Positions 11,901-23,002 of a DNA stretch of 64,000 nt are shown one piece after another. Numbering within the stretch: position 1 is the first letter of the stretch; each line of letters begins with the position of its first letter. The translations under genes and the position numbers were made by a program. A model generated the notes under the pieces. That model was not told where the DNA came from and made no database searches. It worked only from the letters and a program-made list of their open reading frames with translations. Origin of the DNA: Strigops habroptila (Eukaryota; Chordata; Aves; Psittaciformes; Psittacidae); NCBI RefSeq assembly GCF_004027225.2, contig NC_046358.1, positions 8,339,284-8,403,283 of the forward strand. The letters are read 5' to 3'.

Positions 11901-14900
11901 GCAGGGATACATTCAAAATCATCCTAGCTTGTTTCTTCTCAGAATCAAGAGTAATAGAGCAACACCCATAACTTAACACATACTTTCACCAGAATTACCC
12001 TTTGATTGTCTAGGTTCAAGCTGCAACTTATGTCTGAGGCCAGTCCCTCAGGTGTCTCAGACACTGTGTGAAATGTTAAGCAGGATTTTAGCAGCAAACG
12101 TTGCCCTGGACAAGCGCAGGATTTCCCCTCCTTGGGCATACAGCAGGCAGGTCATCTCAGGCTCTTGGCACACACAGGGCCAGTCTGCTTGAGGTTTCAG
12201 CTCCCAGTTCAGGCAGATGCTGCCCATCCCTTCTCACCACCACCCATTTGTTCTGGTTCTGTCTCATGTATCTTTTTAGAGGAGCTGTCCAGAGGCAAAA
12301 TGTATTAAAGCTCTAGAATCCTGCTAGTCATGCAAGTCAACATTGTGTGCATGACACTCCGTGTTTCTCAGGGCTTTTCTTTTAAATTCTCCTTTTCAGA
12401 CCTGTGTAAGAGTTGTGCCAGACAAAAATAACAAGATTTCTGAAGTGTTACATGCAACTAGATAACCCAAGACTTACACAAAGGAAGGGGAAACAGTATT
12501 TCCCTACTTTCATTTCCTTATTTTTCTCAAGCATGCTTGGGGATTGGGTCTGTGTCCTTTCAGAGACTCAAATCCTCAGGATTCCAGCTTCACTGCTTCT
12601 CTTGCACATCTGCTGCATCTTCTCTGACTCATGATTAACATCTGATTTGCCTGCACTGACAATCAAAAGGTTTACTCCTCCCCTGGGAAGCGACTCCCAT
12701 TTCTTTCATTCCCAAGAAAATACCAGCTTTTTGGACTACCAGGTCCTATTCAGTCCCTTATTGATAGCCATAAATAACCACTTTTCATTCAAAGTGGAAC
12801 ATCAAGACACCTCTACTCCCCATCTTAGCACATGAGTCTTTTCTGCCAGGTAACTAGGAAATGAGAGATGGAGATAAAAAAATAAGCGTTTCCCATCCAT
12901 TCTCTGCACCAGGCACCGAGTTTATGACAGGAACAAGTCCAGCCCCCAGGAGAAGTCATAATGTGTGACATGGCAGAAAGGCACATATCCGAGTCACAGA
13001 ACAGCTATGGTTGGGTTTGTCACCTACACTGAACTGCAGGGAGATACAGGTAAACCATTCTGGCTTGTGCTCTTTTCGTTTGTGTACACACGTCAGTGCC
13101 ATTATAGAAACACAGTAGTTCTCACTCAGTTTCTTGTAGCTAGAAGAAATAAAAGCTACAGCACTGAGTGGTGCCTTGAAATGGGTGAGCACCAAAAGGA
13201 AGCCAAGTCCCAGCATGACACTGAGTAAATTCATCAGCAAGGCAATACACTTCACGATGTTATCACTCTGCTAATGCAAACAGCAAGCATAAGCCCCACT
13301 CTTCTTACCATGTGGTGGCAGATAAACCACTGATGTATAAGACACAGTCCAAAACACCTAAGTCCTGGAGAGCCAGGAGACTGCCAAGCATAGCCGTCAT
13401 GGACCGCACTCCCCCTGCTGTGGTCATGACTGCCACCACCGGCACCTGCTCAACACACAAAGGCACAGTCGTTCATCAACAGATGAAATAGAGAAGTGAT
13501 GGGCATGCAGAAAAAGTAACATCAACTGCCTGATTCAGGTAAGTTTGGTTTCAATTCACCCTCTTCATGGTAGCCTCTTAAATGTGTTTGAGTTGTGTAA
13601 ACTTTGGTGGGACATAGCATCTGCTGAAAGCATCTTCCTGATCGGCTATACTTTGGTAAGCCAGAAACTGTAAGCATGGCTGTTGTATGGCACAATCTAT
13701 TTTCAGATTTGTAAAGAGTCTCTTCTGAATGTTTTTCATTTCTCCTCATGTTTTCCCTCAAAACAGATTTTAAAATCCTGAGTATAACTGAGGTCAGAGT
13801 AAAAAAAACCTGCTCTACCAGTGTGCTAAGGGAGAGTTGCAGCTTTCCTCTGTAAGCCTTGTGTAACAGCAGAGAAGGGGAGAGGTGCCAAACTGAGGAG
13901 AAATGGTCTCAGTCCAAGAAATCAAATTTCACCAGGCCTATTCCAGGCACTGCTACAGGCTGGGCAGAGAAGAGATTCAGAGCAGCCCTGCAGAAAAGGA
14001 CTTGGGGGTGTTGGTTGACGAGAAGCTTAACATGAGCCGGCAGTGTGCGCTTGCAGCCCAGAAAGCCAACCGTATATCCTGGGCTGCATCAAAAGAAGCG
14101 TGACCAGCAGGTCGAAGGAGGTGATCCTGCCCCTCTACTCTGCTCTCGTGAGACCTCACTTGGAGTACTGCGTACGGTTCTGGTGTCCTCAACATAAAAA
14201 GGACATGGAGCTGTTGGAGCGAGTCCAGAGGAGGGCCACGAGGATGATAAGAGGGCTGGAGCACCTCCCATATGAAGACAGGCTGAGAGAGTTGGGGCTG
14301 TTCAGCCTGGAGAAGAGAAGGCTGCGTGGTGACCTCATAGCAGCCTTCCAGTATCTGAAGGGGGTCTACAAGGATGCTGGGGAGGGACTCTTCCTTAGGG
14401 ACTGTAGTGGTAGGACAAGGGGTAATGGGTTCAAACTTAAACAAGGGAAGTTTAGACTAGATATAAGGAAGAAGTTCTTTACAGTGAGGGTGGTGAAGCA
14501 CTGGAATGGGTTGCCCAGGGAGGTTGTGGATGCTCCATCCCTGGCGGTGTTCAAGGCCAGGTTGGACAGAGCCTTGAGCCACGTGGTTTAGGGCAAGGTG
14601 TCCCTGCCCATGGCAGGGGGGTTGGAACTAGATGATCTTAAGGTCCTTTCCAACCCTTACGATTCTATGATTCTATGATTCTATTTATATGTACATTAAT
14701 CTCAGCGAATACGTTCTTTAAGTACTCCTGAGTGAGGATAGAGGTTGGCAGAGGCTAAAGTTTGCTATCTGATCTCCTGACAGTTTCTCTTTCATTCTCT
14801 CAGTGACAAAAATTTTTGGATATGGTCTTAGGTGCAAGTAAGAAACTGGTCTACATATTTTATTCTAGAAGATGTGAAAGAGTTATACAGATACAAGTAC

Positions 14901-17900
14901 ATCACATTCAATTCATTCAAAGTGGGACAGAATACTGTAAGTTCCCAGGATGCTGTCCCCAGATACCTCATCCTCCTGCAGGTCTTCATCTAGATGAAGA
15001 ACATTTTTCAGAGCAGCAGCAACCACCTTCTTTCTTTTACAGACAAAATCCTGCTCCTCTGCACATAGATCAAACCCCAAGCGCAAATCTAAATTCTTGC
15101 AACTAGAGAATAAAAACAGAAAAGACACGTTACCTGTAAGCCATTTCTAGAGCTACTGCTTGAGAAATCAAACAAAACCAGCAACAATAAACCAATTTAA
15201 AGAAAGTACTTCCATGTACATGAAGGTTCTCCTATGCAAACAAAAGCAGGTATATAGATACCACAGGCCCCGTATTTCTTCCTTCGTGTGGAGATTTTAG
15301 ACCAGAATCATGTCCTCAACTATTTCACTTTTGAGTTTCAGTCAAAAGGTTATTTTTTCCCTTCTGTGACTTATAATTAATATTCAGTAAAACCAACTGA
15401 TTTATCATGTCTGCCATCAGTGCTTGCAATGTAGCTAAAGGGTCACTAGGGGGCAATGTTATCCTTCAGAAAATCACTGCAATCCAGTCAGTAAATTAAT
15501 TACTGCCCACTCGTTTCATTGAAAAATTACCTGCAGAGGACTGGCGAATGCATAACGGTGTTAGAAACATGTTAGAAATATGTAACACAAAAGTGTATGT
15601 ATTATAGAATAAGTATATCTAGCTATAAGCATATCATATCATATCATACAAAGCATATCATATAAAGCATATCAAGACAGAATGATTCTTAAATATCAAA
15701 ATTTGGGAAGCATCAACGTTGAGAAAAATATTATGACTGGTTATTCCCCATGACTACCTACCACTTATTCCATGCTGAACTCTTACCAATCGACTTAAAA
15801 ATATGTATCATTTTATTAATCCTTCCCCATACTTTAGTCTTTAACCAATTACAATTTTCATTCCTTGTTTCTAAATGAGCTAGTTTAAGCTGTAACTTCC
15901 TTTCATCTAAAGATGATACTATGAAGGAATAGGAGGTGACCTAAGTAATCGTTCAAAAGAAAGAAAAGATTTACCCCTCTTCTTCCTTCACAGACACTTC
16001 GTAAGATTCTCCCTGAGAATCAAGAATGAAAATACCATAAATTTTAAGTAGAAGTGAAAGATTGCAAAAGCAAGTTTTACAATATTAGTATTTACTCCGA
16101 TATGTAAGTATTCCGTCTCTTCTCAGCCTTTCTGCATACAATCATCACTTGGATCCTGCTCTTAAAATAATTCTAAAGCAATCAGCAGTTCTGAATATGC
16201 TACTTTTTCCCTGAATTACATACACTTTCAAGTACATGCAGAGCTGAGCCTATGTATAACTCAGTATTTTTCTAATAACAAAATTAATAATGGACTGGGT
16301 ATCACATAGATACAGCTTACACCCACTGAAATAATTCCAAATGCTGTCAAAGGTTACTCACTCTCATCACTGTCACGCTCTTTCCCAAGTCCAGAGAATG
16401 GAGAGGCACAGACAGGGTATGATTTGCATTGATTCCCTTCCTAGCTGAGCCATACTGAATTAAAGTGGGGAAAAAAATGTTATAAAGAGAAAACTGTTTA
16501 CAACCCATAGGTACAATTCTACCAGAGAAGATCTAATTCACCACGCTTCTCCCAAAAGTTACTTTAGCTGTTATGCCCATCCACAAACAAAACATACACC
16601 ACAGAAAAAATGCTCCTTTGGCAGCTTCATGTGCAGTCTGGGTTGGCTGTGCTTCATGTAGTGGAACATGGTGGTTTCACTGGTTCCCCATCTGCAGCAA
16701 GGACCAATGGAAACATCCTGGGTTTCCTCATAGGATCCTTCCATTGTAAAAGTGAAATCTCTCCCTAAAAACAAGCAGCAAACAGCAGAGAAATGTTAAT
16801 TGCATCTAGCCCAGAGAAACAGCAAATAAATATGTCCCAAGTAAAGTTTCAGCCTTTGTGCAGTCAACATTAATTTGTGCCACAATGTTTTTCTTCCCCC
16901 ATAATCAGTGTGAATAAGCAGCAAAAGACCGGTGCAGCATTGCAATTTCTTCCCTGCCAAGCAACAGAGAGCACGTGTTACACTAGTGGATGCCACTAGC
17001 AGAATTCACACCCCTGAATTTCCACTCCTCGCAGTTGTGTCTCTCCTCTTTTGCTTTTTGTTCTCATCACAGTATTTCAGTTCCATCACACTGTAGAGAT
17101 GTTTCTGAGTCTTCCAGACTCAGTCACACCATCTCCAGAAGATTCTTACTATTAGCAAGTGGGTAATATAGGAAACACTGCAATCCCCAAGCAGGCCCGA
17201 TAAAAACAGAGACAGAAACAGATCAAATATTTATCTAGATTCAGTTACATCTCCCATAGCACAAAAGGTAGTGACAAGCAATTTAAATCAATAACCTCAC
17301 TTGTGTAAGGGCTCTTTATTTTCGTTTCATTCATATGTACTCCCAAGCAGGAAACTTCACGAGACTAGAAGAGATAAGCAATAAAATCACTGGTCACAAA
17401 AACAGTTCAGGCCTAAAGGCATAGTTCTTCCAACTACATCCTTCAGTTCTGCCCTACCATAAGAACATTAGCATAAAAGTACATAAAACAATTACCACCA
17501 GTACGCCATTAGTAATGATGTTTTCAGATACACCTGGGCTGAAAAGCAAAAAGGAAAAGATTTATTTAAGAGTGGATATATAAGCAATGATTTTTTTCAA
17601 TGCAAGTATTTCTCTGAGCTCAGTTTTCCTAGCTGTCTTCTAGCACTTCTGTCTTTCAGTTCTGTCTCATGTTCTCTGCCAGTCCCATAGCTCCTAGGGA
17701 CAGTCCCTGTTCCTTATCTTCCCCAATCAGCATCATCTTTCCTTAGGCTGAATTACAGAATAAACACTCACCCTCAGCTATGAATAGTAAGTGAAGTGAG
17801 ACTGCCATTCAAGAAGGAATTTCACCAGATTCAGGAGAGAAAAGCAGCCATGGGGAAGATGCTGAGATGGGATGTCTGAGCACAGGCACATGGGGCCAAT

Positions 17901-20900
17901 TCCCTAATGCTGCATTACCACTCCTTCTAAAACACAAAGTCTTCTGATGACAAATTCTGTAACATTTAGGCTTTACTCACATGTTGTCCAGTAGAAATTC
18001 CACTTCTAGTTCTTCCTGATTCTGAAAATAAGATTTATTTTTCATTTAAGGAAAATGAATTGATAGACTTTTTCCTTTGCTAGAGCTCTGATGATTTTGT
18101 ATAAACCTCCCTTCCAAGGTTTTGCTATTTCTACACCCTCTACATCATAATGTAAATGGATGGAGGGTTTTTTGGCACTTTTTCACTTCATGTCTCTCCA
18201 CCTCTCCACTGTTTACAAACCAACTGTCTCCCCAAAGAAAAGAGGAGAGTATCATGGAATAAGGGGTGAAGGTCCCATTGTTCATTTCTTAGTAGGATGA
18301 GACATGGTCAATCAGTGCTGAGGAAGGGAGGTATAACAGGTGAATGATGTAAGAGAATATACATGAGCATAAATGGACGTATGTGGTGAGTATGTCTGGG
18401 TTAAAACAGAAGAATTTACTGCCAAATATCCCCTCTGTCTGGCTGCACAGCATACTTCAGCTTTGTGAAGAGACTCTGAAAACGGTGCCAAGTCTGATAA
18501 TGTAGCTGCCAAGGTAAAATCATCACTACAGAAAAGGTGAAAAGTGGGTATTTTTGTATTTAGCGGTTCATGTCAGTAAATGGGACATCTCAGGTGGCTT
18601 CTCTGAGAGCTGGATGTCTGGCATGTAACCCAGCAGCAGGTGGTTCCATTTGCTTATTTCTCCCAAAGTCTGCATTTCATGAGAATTAGGGTGGTTGCAA
18701 CAATTTGTAACAGAAGGATAATGGATGGATTTTAGAAAGCAGTCACCTTACAGAGATTCAAGACAAACTTTATCAAGCATCAGGCTGTGACCAGCTGTAT
18801 TATCCAAACTCACTGGCAGTCTATTCCAACTTTGTCCAAAGAACAGCATAAACAATGTTCAGGATATCCTGGCTCCTAACATCTAATTGTGCCTGACTTA
18901 TGTTCCCATCCTTCTTATGCTGTTGTACATACACACACACAAATCATATTTCTATTAAGTCCCCTTCATACTTTTGTGGGTGAAAAGCCTGGAGCATAGC
19001 AAGCAAAAGACTTGTTGGATGACACAAGAGGCACAGCAGGAGGCAAACCTCATGTTCTGACATTATCCATCCAGCTTCCTCAGCCTTCCTGTTGAGACAC
19101 TTTGGCAGAATAAAGAAGTCATTTGGGCAGAGGTAGCAATTACAATTACGCCAATTACTAAAGTTGCCCAGCATGGTCCATTACTAAGTCATTGAAAAAA
19201 ACCAAAAAAGGCAAGCCTAAATGTTCTAAAAAATCCATGTACAAACCACAATATGTGATGCTTCATGGGCGCCTGAGCAGGAGTTGTGATCTGAGTAAGG
19301 ACAGCTTGACCAAGACATTCCTGAGATACAGCTCACGTTGTCTTATCTCCCCAACTTCCACCTTGCCAAACCAATGGGTTAAGCCAACTCTGCACGTGCC
19401 TCAGAGCAAACTCACAGCTTGAATCACACCTCAAATGATCTCAAAAGTCACATGAGCCTTTTTCTAAGGAAGGTCATGGCCAGCTGGGGCAGGTATATTG
19501 CAATCCTTAGGAAGGATAGGCTTTCTGGAAGAGTAGTTAATAAACTCTCTCCAAAGCAACAGTAATATAAAAAACAGGAAAGAGTGTTTCCTTGACAGCC
19601 TGACACAGTGGTTTAGAAATGAACAGAGAACACACAGTTCCTGAGAACCGTAAACTCAAGCCCTTGCCAGAAACATGAAAAAGCCCTAAAGTCTTGTTAC
19701 TACACAGCCTCCAAGCAGAGAAGGTATTATATTTTGCAGAAAGTAATCTGAGTGCGTATTTTGCTGTCTTAAAAGATGGGTGTGATTTTTCCAGCTGTCT
19801 TCTCAGCAACTTCACTCACCAAACATTTCATAAGAAACTCTTTTTTCCCTCTTTGATACAAGCAAATGCAATATCCTTTGAGACATATGCAGCAAATCAA
19901 ACTGCTGGGTCACACACTGACTTAGAAGAAAAGAATAAAATACTGAAGAGATACTCATTTACCAAGCCCTATCAATTCTGTGCTGGCTCAGGCCCCCTAA
20001 AAGAAAGTTGTAACCCTATAACAAGATCATAAAGAAAATTGCTGAGAATTTAAAATAAATAAATAAATAAATAGTTGTTTATCGGAAGGAGGGGAAAAAA
20101 AAAAGATTTTCACAAAAATATGTAATCATTTACCAAGTATATTGTCTGAAAGCACAAGACAAAACCCCTGGTGAAGCTGAGAGGAACTACCCCTAGGGAG
20201 CTACTGGCCAAAGGGTCAGGGCAATAGTCCAGAAAGGGGGCCAGGTTTGCTCCCATCCCTGCTCCGTCAGTCTCCTACAACAGCACTGAGATATCTGACC
20301 ATCAGCTGCTTCACTTTTGGATCTTGAGCTCTCTGGTTTTTTCAAAAGACATTTTTGAAATCTCAAAAAAAAAAAAAAAAAAAGAAAAAAAAATCATTTT
20401 GCACCTAATTGCAATAACAATGGAGGGGTGACTGTTTCTTACCCCTACAAAACCCTGAACATTTATCTTTGTGTTTTAATAACATCCTTTTAACAAAGCC
20501 TTTGTATGTGAGAACAACTCTAATGTCTAATATAGGTAGTAACTTGGGACAAATTCCTACCAAGAGTATTATTTTATCTATTCACTTAACTTCACCGATC
20601 TTTTCATTTCTCACCTCTGGATTCAACTTAAAATTCAGGTGGACTTTTTCTCCAGGTTGGACTTTAGCTACATCAAAGCTAACAGTCAAAAGCTGATCAT
20701 CAGGTGTAAAAGCATCCTCATCACAGACTGACAGCTCCAGGATGTTCTGAGGAGAGAGGCAGAAGAGGATGTGAATGCCACGTTCCAGGCCTACTGAGCC
20801 TAAAAGGAAGGTCTAGCAAGAGTCAGCATGCAGCCCTTGCGTTGCTCAATGTAGACAGGCTCCTGTGGCAGCATGGAGTTCACAGCCTCATGGCTCGGAC

Positions 20901-23002
20901 TGCCAAATCTGATGATTTACCCCTTCTAGGGTTAGTCCCTGACTTTGCAATGAACAAGAGCTCAAAAGAAAGGCAGCATAAATTACATTCATGATGGTAA
21001 TATGCACTGGACAGAGTAGAGATTACACATGCTGTTCATCAGACCTTTTGTGAATTCATAATTAGTATTTTGACAAATTTTGGCAGATCGGCAGGAAGCA
21101 ATAACAGAGGGGAAACTCTTTGCCCTTTAAAAGGAAAGGTAAAGCACATTAACAAACTCTTTTAACAAGATTTAAATTGTAGTGACTCCCCTAGCAATTC
21201 CTCAGGGCTCACATTACCCCTAGCAGCATGAGAGGATACAGCACTATTAAGCCATAGGAAACTGACCCTGTGTCTAGACCTTGTTGCAATCTCACTCTGA
21301 ATGTCAACCTATTTCTGCTAACTCTACAAACATTTTAACAGGTTTTTTACAGCTACTCGGTAAAGAAAGAAGTATTCAACCTTATTGCAAATGATCTATA
21401 ACCTCTGAGGTTACAGTCATTCAAAGTATGGGATAGGCATGGTTCTCTTCTAAGTTTGTGAGTAAGTCAGACATACAGTTTGCTTTCTTATACCCTATTA
21501 GGCTTTTGAAAATATGCCTGTTTAATGATGGAATGGTTAGTATTTAAAGATACTTTTAATTTTGAAAGAATACAGCATTAAGTTATGGTACCTCTTAAAA
21601 TTTACAAACAGCACCGCTGGTACTGTATAAAGCAAGTAACTACACATTAATGGCAAAGCGCAGCAAAAACACCTTCACAGCGCATACAAGAAAATATAAC
21701 TAATCCTCTAAAGAGTTTATAAAAACTCCCATCCAATTCATGGGGTTCTATGCTTAGAAGATAACAGAGACCAGTCAGGGCACCCCAGAATCCATACCAA
21801 GGCTTGCATATTTACTTGCTGATGGGAAACAGCATCTCATGCTGTCTCGGATGCTTTCTGTATCTTTCTGTTACCACACTATTCCTCGGCATAACTGAGT
21901 TCAAGCCTCTGTGTGAGCCTCAAGGCTCTCAGAAAGACTCTGCACACACCAGATGAAGATATGCCCTTTAGAAAGTGTCTGCTCACTCTCACAAGTGCAG
22001 GTCCTACCTTTACTTCTCTCTGTATCATGAAGAGGAAAGTTTCATTCCAGACAGGGTTTCTGCTGTTGCACACAGTTCTTGTTCGGGCTTCCTGGCATGA
22101 AGCTGTTGGCAGCCACAGCTTGACATAGCAATCCGTCTGGCTCACTGTGTTAACAAAAAGATGCACAATTAGTACAGCAGTACTTAGTGTTTCTTTTGCC
22201 CAGTCAGAGGAAAGAAGATTAACCTCTGAGGAGTCCTGAATATTTCATTAGACCCATAGGAAAACATTCTGGGTTTAGAGTTATTTAGCTTTTATATCTA
22301 CATTTATATCCATTCCAAAAAAAAGCCAATTTTAAACCACTAATTCTATTTGATAACAAAAGCCAAAATATTCCATTCCAACTGTACCAATATGAAACAT
22401 TCTAGTTTTTTTACTTCTATTTCCATATACTTGCCAGGCTCCAAGAAAAAACACATACAACTTCACTTCCTGAAGCTTCACTTTTTGAAGCACTAAAGAA
22501 TTTAGTTTTGGGGATTTTGTGGCATGGTTTTAGTTGTAGTGCACAAGTCATCACAGTGATATAGCAATGAAAAGACAAACACAGCAGCACCAACACAGCT
22601 ACTGATTTCTCCCAAGGTGCACATTTCAGAAGGGAAATGGGCAGCCTGTGGATAAAGGGGGACTGCAGAGTTAGGGGAAATGGAAATACCATGGAGCAGC
22701 CTGTGAAGGAAGGATTGCTTCCTTTCTGACATAGAATTTCTATGTTATTTCATTTCTATTGTTAACTGTTTTCTAAATTATTTTAATTGAGTCTAAATGA
22801 AAATGAAAACAGATACAACTTCTTCAGCCAAAAAACCTGAGATATTACTGTCATCCAAGCAACAGGTGTACAAGAGCATTAAATTAAGGTGACAGTGATT
22901 TTCTTGCTAATGCTATGAGTGATACTTACACACATCTGCTTTGCGGAGGTTTCTCATGCCTATAATTTTTACAGTAAGCCAGCACAACTGAGGCACTTCT
23001 GG
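5741..23002 (-). CDS. PLA2G4E: Cytosolic phospholipase A2 epsilon-like (PLA2G4E), C2 exon to stop
   Basis: I join 19 exons: 22930-23002, 22008-22144, 20615-20746, 17981-18021, 17496-17538, 17301-17364, 16598-16764, 16362-16454, 15975-16012, 14967-15102, 13309-13445, 11504-11726, 10758-10872, 10132-10269, 9515-9622, 8863-9054, 8149-8315, 7095-7275 and 5741-5979. The sum is 2424 nt, one open frame of 807 codons plus stop. A C2 domain (first ~115 residues, [14 protein letters not shown]) precedes the group IV lipase domain with nucleophile in GLSAT (Ser 350 in this numbering) and LVDTAFF (Asp 634). The end, VERSP...NILNNK...KKRLK, matches human PLA2G4E best, including its basic tail. Mammalian PLA2G4E is a Ca2+-dependent N-acyltransferase making N-acyl-phosphatidylethanolamines at membranes. 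The motif changes in exon 13309-13445 are unusual. The initiating exon is not placed. PLA2G4D is the next closest match. Confidence 0.82.
7095..7275 (-). CDS. PLA2G4E: PLA2G4E exon, lipase domain
   Basis: 181 nt, entering in phase 0 after gaaccag and leaving after one base at gtaagt. It encodes [18 protein letters not shown], an acidic stretch, [10 protein letters not shown] and the conserved [14 protein letters not shown] motif. The PLA2G4F counterpart is 187 nt, two codons longer. Confidence 0.92.
8149..8315 (-). CDS. PLA2G4E: PLA2G4E exon with catalytic aspartate
   Basis: 167 nt between acceptor ctttcag and donor gtgatg. It encodes [14 protein letters not shown], then [11 protein letters not shown] with the dyad aspartate, [16 protein letters not shown] and GGSQTL. 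The LNY..GSQT ending is specific to the epsilon member; PLA2G4F has WEAPFE there. Confidence 0.92.
8863..9054 (-). CDS. PLA2G4E: PLA2G4E exon, lipase domain
   Basis: 192 nt between acceptor ttcttacag and donor gtaata. It encodes [50 protein letters not shown] and ends at FHMWK. It aligns with the human segment that has FHNFLSGLQLHTNYL. It is one codon shorter than the PLA2G4F exon. Confidence 0.9.
9515..9622 (-). CDS. PLA2G4E: PLA2G4E exon, lipase domain
   Basis: 108 nt, acceptor ctttcaag at 9623 and donor gttagt (a GTTAG variant). It encodes [16 protein letters not shown], then [14 protein letters not shown]. The matching human segment has WSSIFSLNLLDAW and FFHRWTREKVQDI. The length equals the PLA2G4F counterpart. 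Confidence 0.88.
10132..10269 (-). CDS. PLA2G4E: PLA2G4E exon with EFTPYEVGF motif
   Basis: 138 nt, acceptor tttgcag, donor gtgact. It encodes [19 protein letters not shown], the [11 protein letters not shown] loop and [13 protein letters not shown], one of the most conserved blocks of the group IV lipase domain. Same length as in PLA2G4F. Confidence 0.94.
10758..10872 (-). CDS. PLA2G4E: PLA2G4E exon, lipase domain
   Basis: 115 nt, acceptor ataaacag, donor gtaatg. It encodes [38 protein letters not shown], in phase with the E-W of the next exon. The KLSDQ..A...GQNP.PIY signature is shared by all beta-cluster group IV enzymes. Confidence 0.94.
11504..11726 (-). CDS. PLA2G4E: PLA2G4E exon after the nucleophile
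   Basis: 223 nt, acceptor ttttaccag, donor gtatta. It completes the Trp codon after the nucleophile motif, then [20 protein letters not shown], a Lys-rich helix, [20 protein letters not shown] and TDLWGLFID. Same length as in PLA2G4F. Confidence 0.94.
13309..13445 (-). CDS. PLA2G4E: PLA2G4E exon with nucleophile serine and oxyanion loop (atypical)
   Basis: 137 nt, acceptor gttgagcag, donor gtaaga. It encodes [16 protein letters not shown], then [15 protein letters not shown]. The serine codon is at 13320-13322 and is kept, as is the Arg of the loop. However the residue after Ser is Ala (13317-13319), not Gly, and the first Gly of the usual GGG loop is Ala (codon 13416-13418). Human PLA2G4E has GGGTR and GLSGA. 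Reading frame and splice sites are intact, so this is a substitution in a maintained exon, not decay. Confidence 0.93.
13945..14684 (+). mobile_element. Well-preserved CR1 LINE 3' part in a PLA2G4E intron
   Basis: Plus orientation, opposite to the host gene. It carries the end of ORF2 (182-codon open frame 14043-14591 ending HVV; typical [26 protein letters not shown] and [14 protein letters not shown] phrases), then the short 3' UTR and three ATTCTATG-type repeats at 14661-14684. The 5' end is truncated. The long unbroken frame suggests a comparatively young insertion. It lies between the 13309-13445 and 14967-15102 exons. Confidence 0.95.
14967..15102 (-). CDS. PLA2G4E: PLA2G4E exon, start of lipase domain
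   Basis: 136 nt, acceptor ttctctag, donor gtatct. It encodes [36 protein letters not shown] and DEDLQEDE. The block LRLGF.LC..E..F..RK..V..AL precedes the catalytic loop in the whole family. Same length as in PLA2G4F. Confidence 0.94.
15628..15673. repeat. Short tandem repeat of catat(c)/aaag units
   Basis: Overlapping copies of agcatatcat and atcatacaaagc units repeat in the PLA2G4E intron between 15102 and 15975. Simple satellite-like slippage; no function visible. Confidence 0.7.
15975..16012 (-). CDS. PLA2G4E: PLA2G4E 38-nt micro-exon
   Basis: Acceptor gattctcag, donor gtaaat. It encodes [13 protein letters not shown]. Human PLA2G4E has GESYELHMK at this place. The PLA2G4F counterpart is also exactly 38 nt. 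Confidence 0.88.
16362..16454 (-). CDS. PLA2G4E: PLA2G4E exon linking C2 and lipase domains
   Basis: 93 nt, phase 0 at both ends, acceptor aattcag, donor gtgagt. It encodes [18 protein letters not shown], then [11 protein letters not shown]. It resembles the LTVPLRPLTIGKEVTM segment of human PLA2G4D and the VMTLPV segment of PLA2G4E. It is six codons shorter than in PLA2G4F. Confidence 0.85.
16598..16764 (-). CDS. PLA2G4E: PLA2G4E exon linking C2 and lipase domains
   Basis: 167 nt, acceptor gtttttag, donor gtatgt. It encodes [16 protein letters not shown], a PCCRWG segment, MFHYMKH and [13 protein letters not shown]. The GSYE.TQ phrase is close to human PLA2G4D; the PCC and PK.H..CG phrases are close to PLA2G4E. 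This mix is what one expects from a lineage near the D/E split. Confidence 0.88.
17301..17364 (-). CDS. PLA2G4E: PLA2G4E exon after C2 domain
   Basis: 64 nt, acceptor cttctag, donor gtgagg. It encodes [20 protein letters not shown] plus one codon and a base. Human PLA2G4E has SRQVSCLEVH. It is three codons longer than in PLA2G4F. Confidence 0.86.
17496..17538 (-). CDS. PLA2G4E: PLA2G4E 43-nt exon
   Basis: Acceptor gcttttcag, donor gtaatt. It encodes [14 protein letters not shown]. The TNGVLV ending is shared with human PLA2G4B, E and F. Identical length to the PLA2G4F exon. Confidence 0.9.
17981..18021 (-). CDS. PLA2G4E: PLA2G4E 41-nt exon
   Basis: Acceptor tattttcag, donor gtgagt. It encodes [13 protein letters not shown], the last strand of the C2 domain (human: [12 protein letters not shown]). 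Identical length to the PLA2G4F exon. Confidence 0.9.
20052..20073. repeat. (AAAT)n microsatellite
   Basis: About five AAAT units in a PLA2G4E intron. Confidence 0.9.
20365..20393. repeat. A-rich run
   Basis: A run of 19 A, then G, then 9 A in a PLA2G4E intron. No retroposon body is recognisable beside it. Confidence 0.85.
20615..20746 (-). CDS. PLA2G4E: PLA2G4E C2-domain exon 3
   Basis: 132 nt, acceptor tctcctcag, donor gtgaga, phase 0 at both ends. It encodes [20 protein letters not shown], an SFDVAKV segment and LNFKLNPE. The DEDxxxxDD loop holds the acidic residues expected of the third Ca2+-binding loop. One codon longer than in PLA2G4F. Confidence 0.92.
22008..22144 (-). CDS. PLA2G4E: PLA2G4E C2-domain exon 2
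   Basis: 137 nt, acceptor ttaacacag, donor gtagga. It completes Leu and encodes [35 protein letters not shown] and QREVK. These correspond to the central C2 strands and the N-P-x-W-N-E loop. Length identical to PLA2G4F. Confidence 0.94.
22930..23002 (-). CDS. PLA2G4E: PLA2G4E C2-domain exon 1
   Basis: 73 nt, acceptor gttctgcag, donor gtaagt. It encodes [20 protein letters not shown] plus KAD, the first C2 strand and start of the first Ca2+ loop. It enters in phase 0 and contains no plausible start before the C2 strand, so at least one more upstream exon must supply the initiator methionine. Confidence 0.9.

Noticed and set aside
14043-14591. 182-codon plus-strand frame and its antisense shadows
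   Set aside because: This is the CR1 ORF2 end; it is reported as a mobile element.
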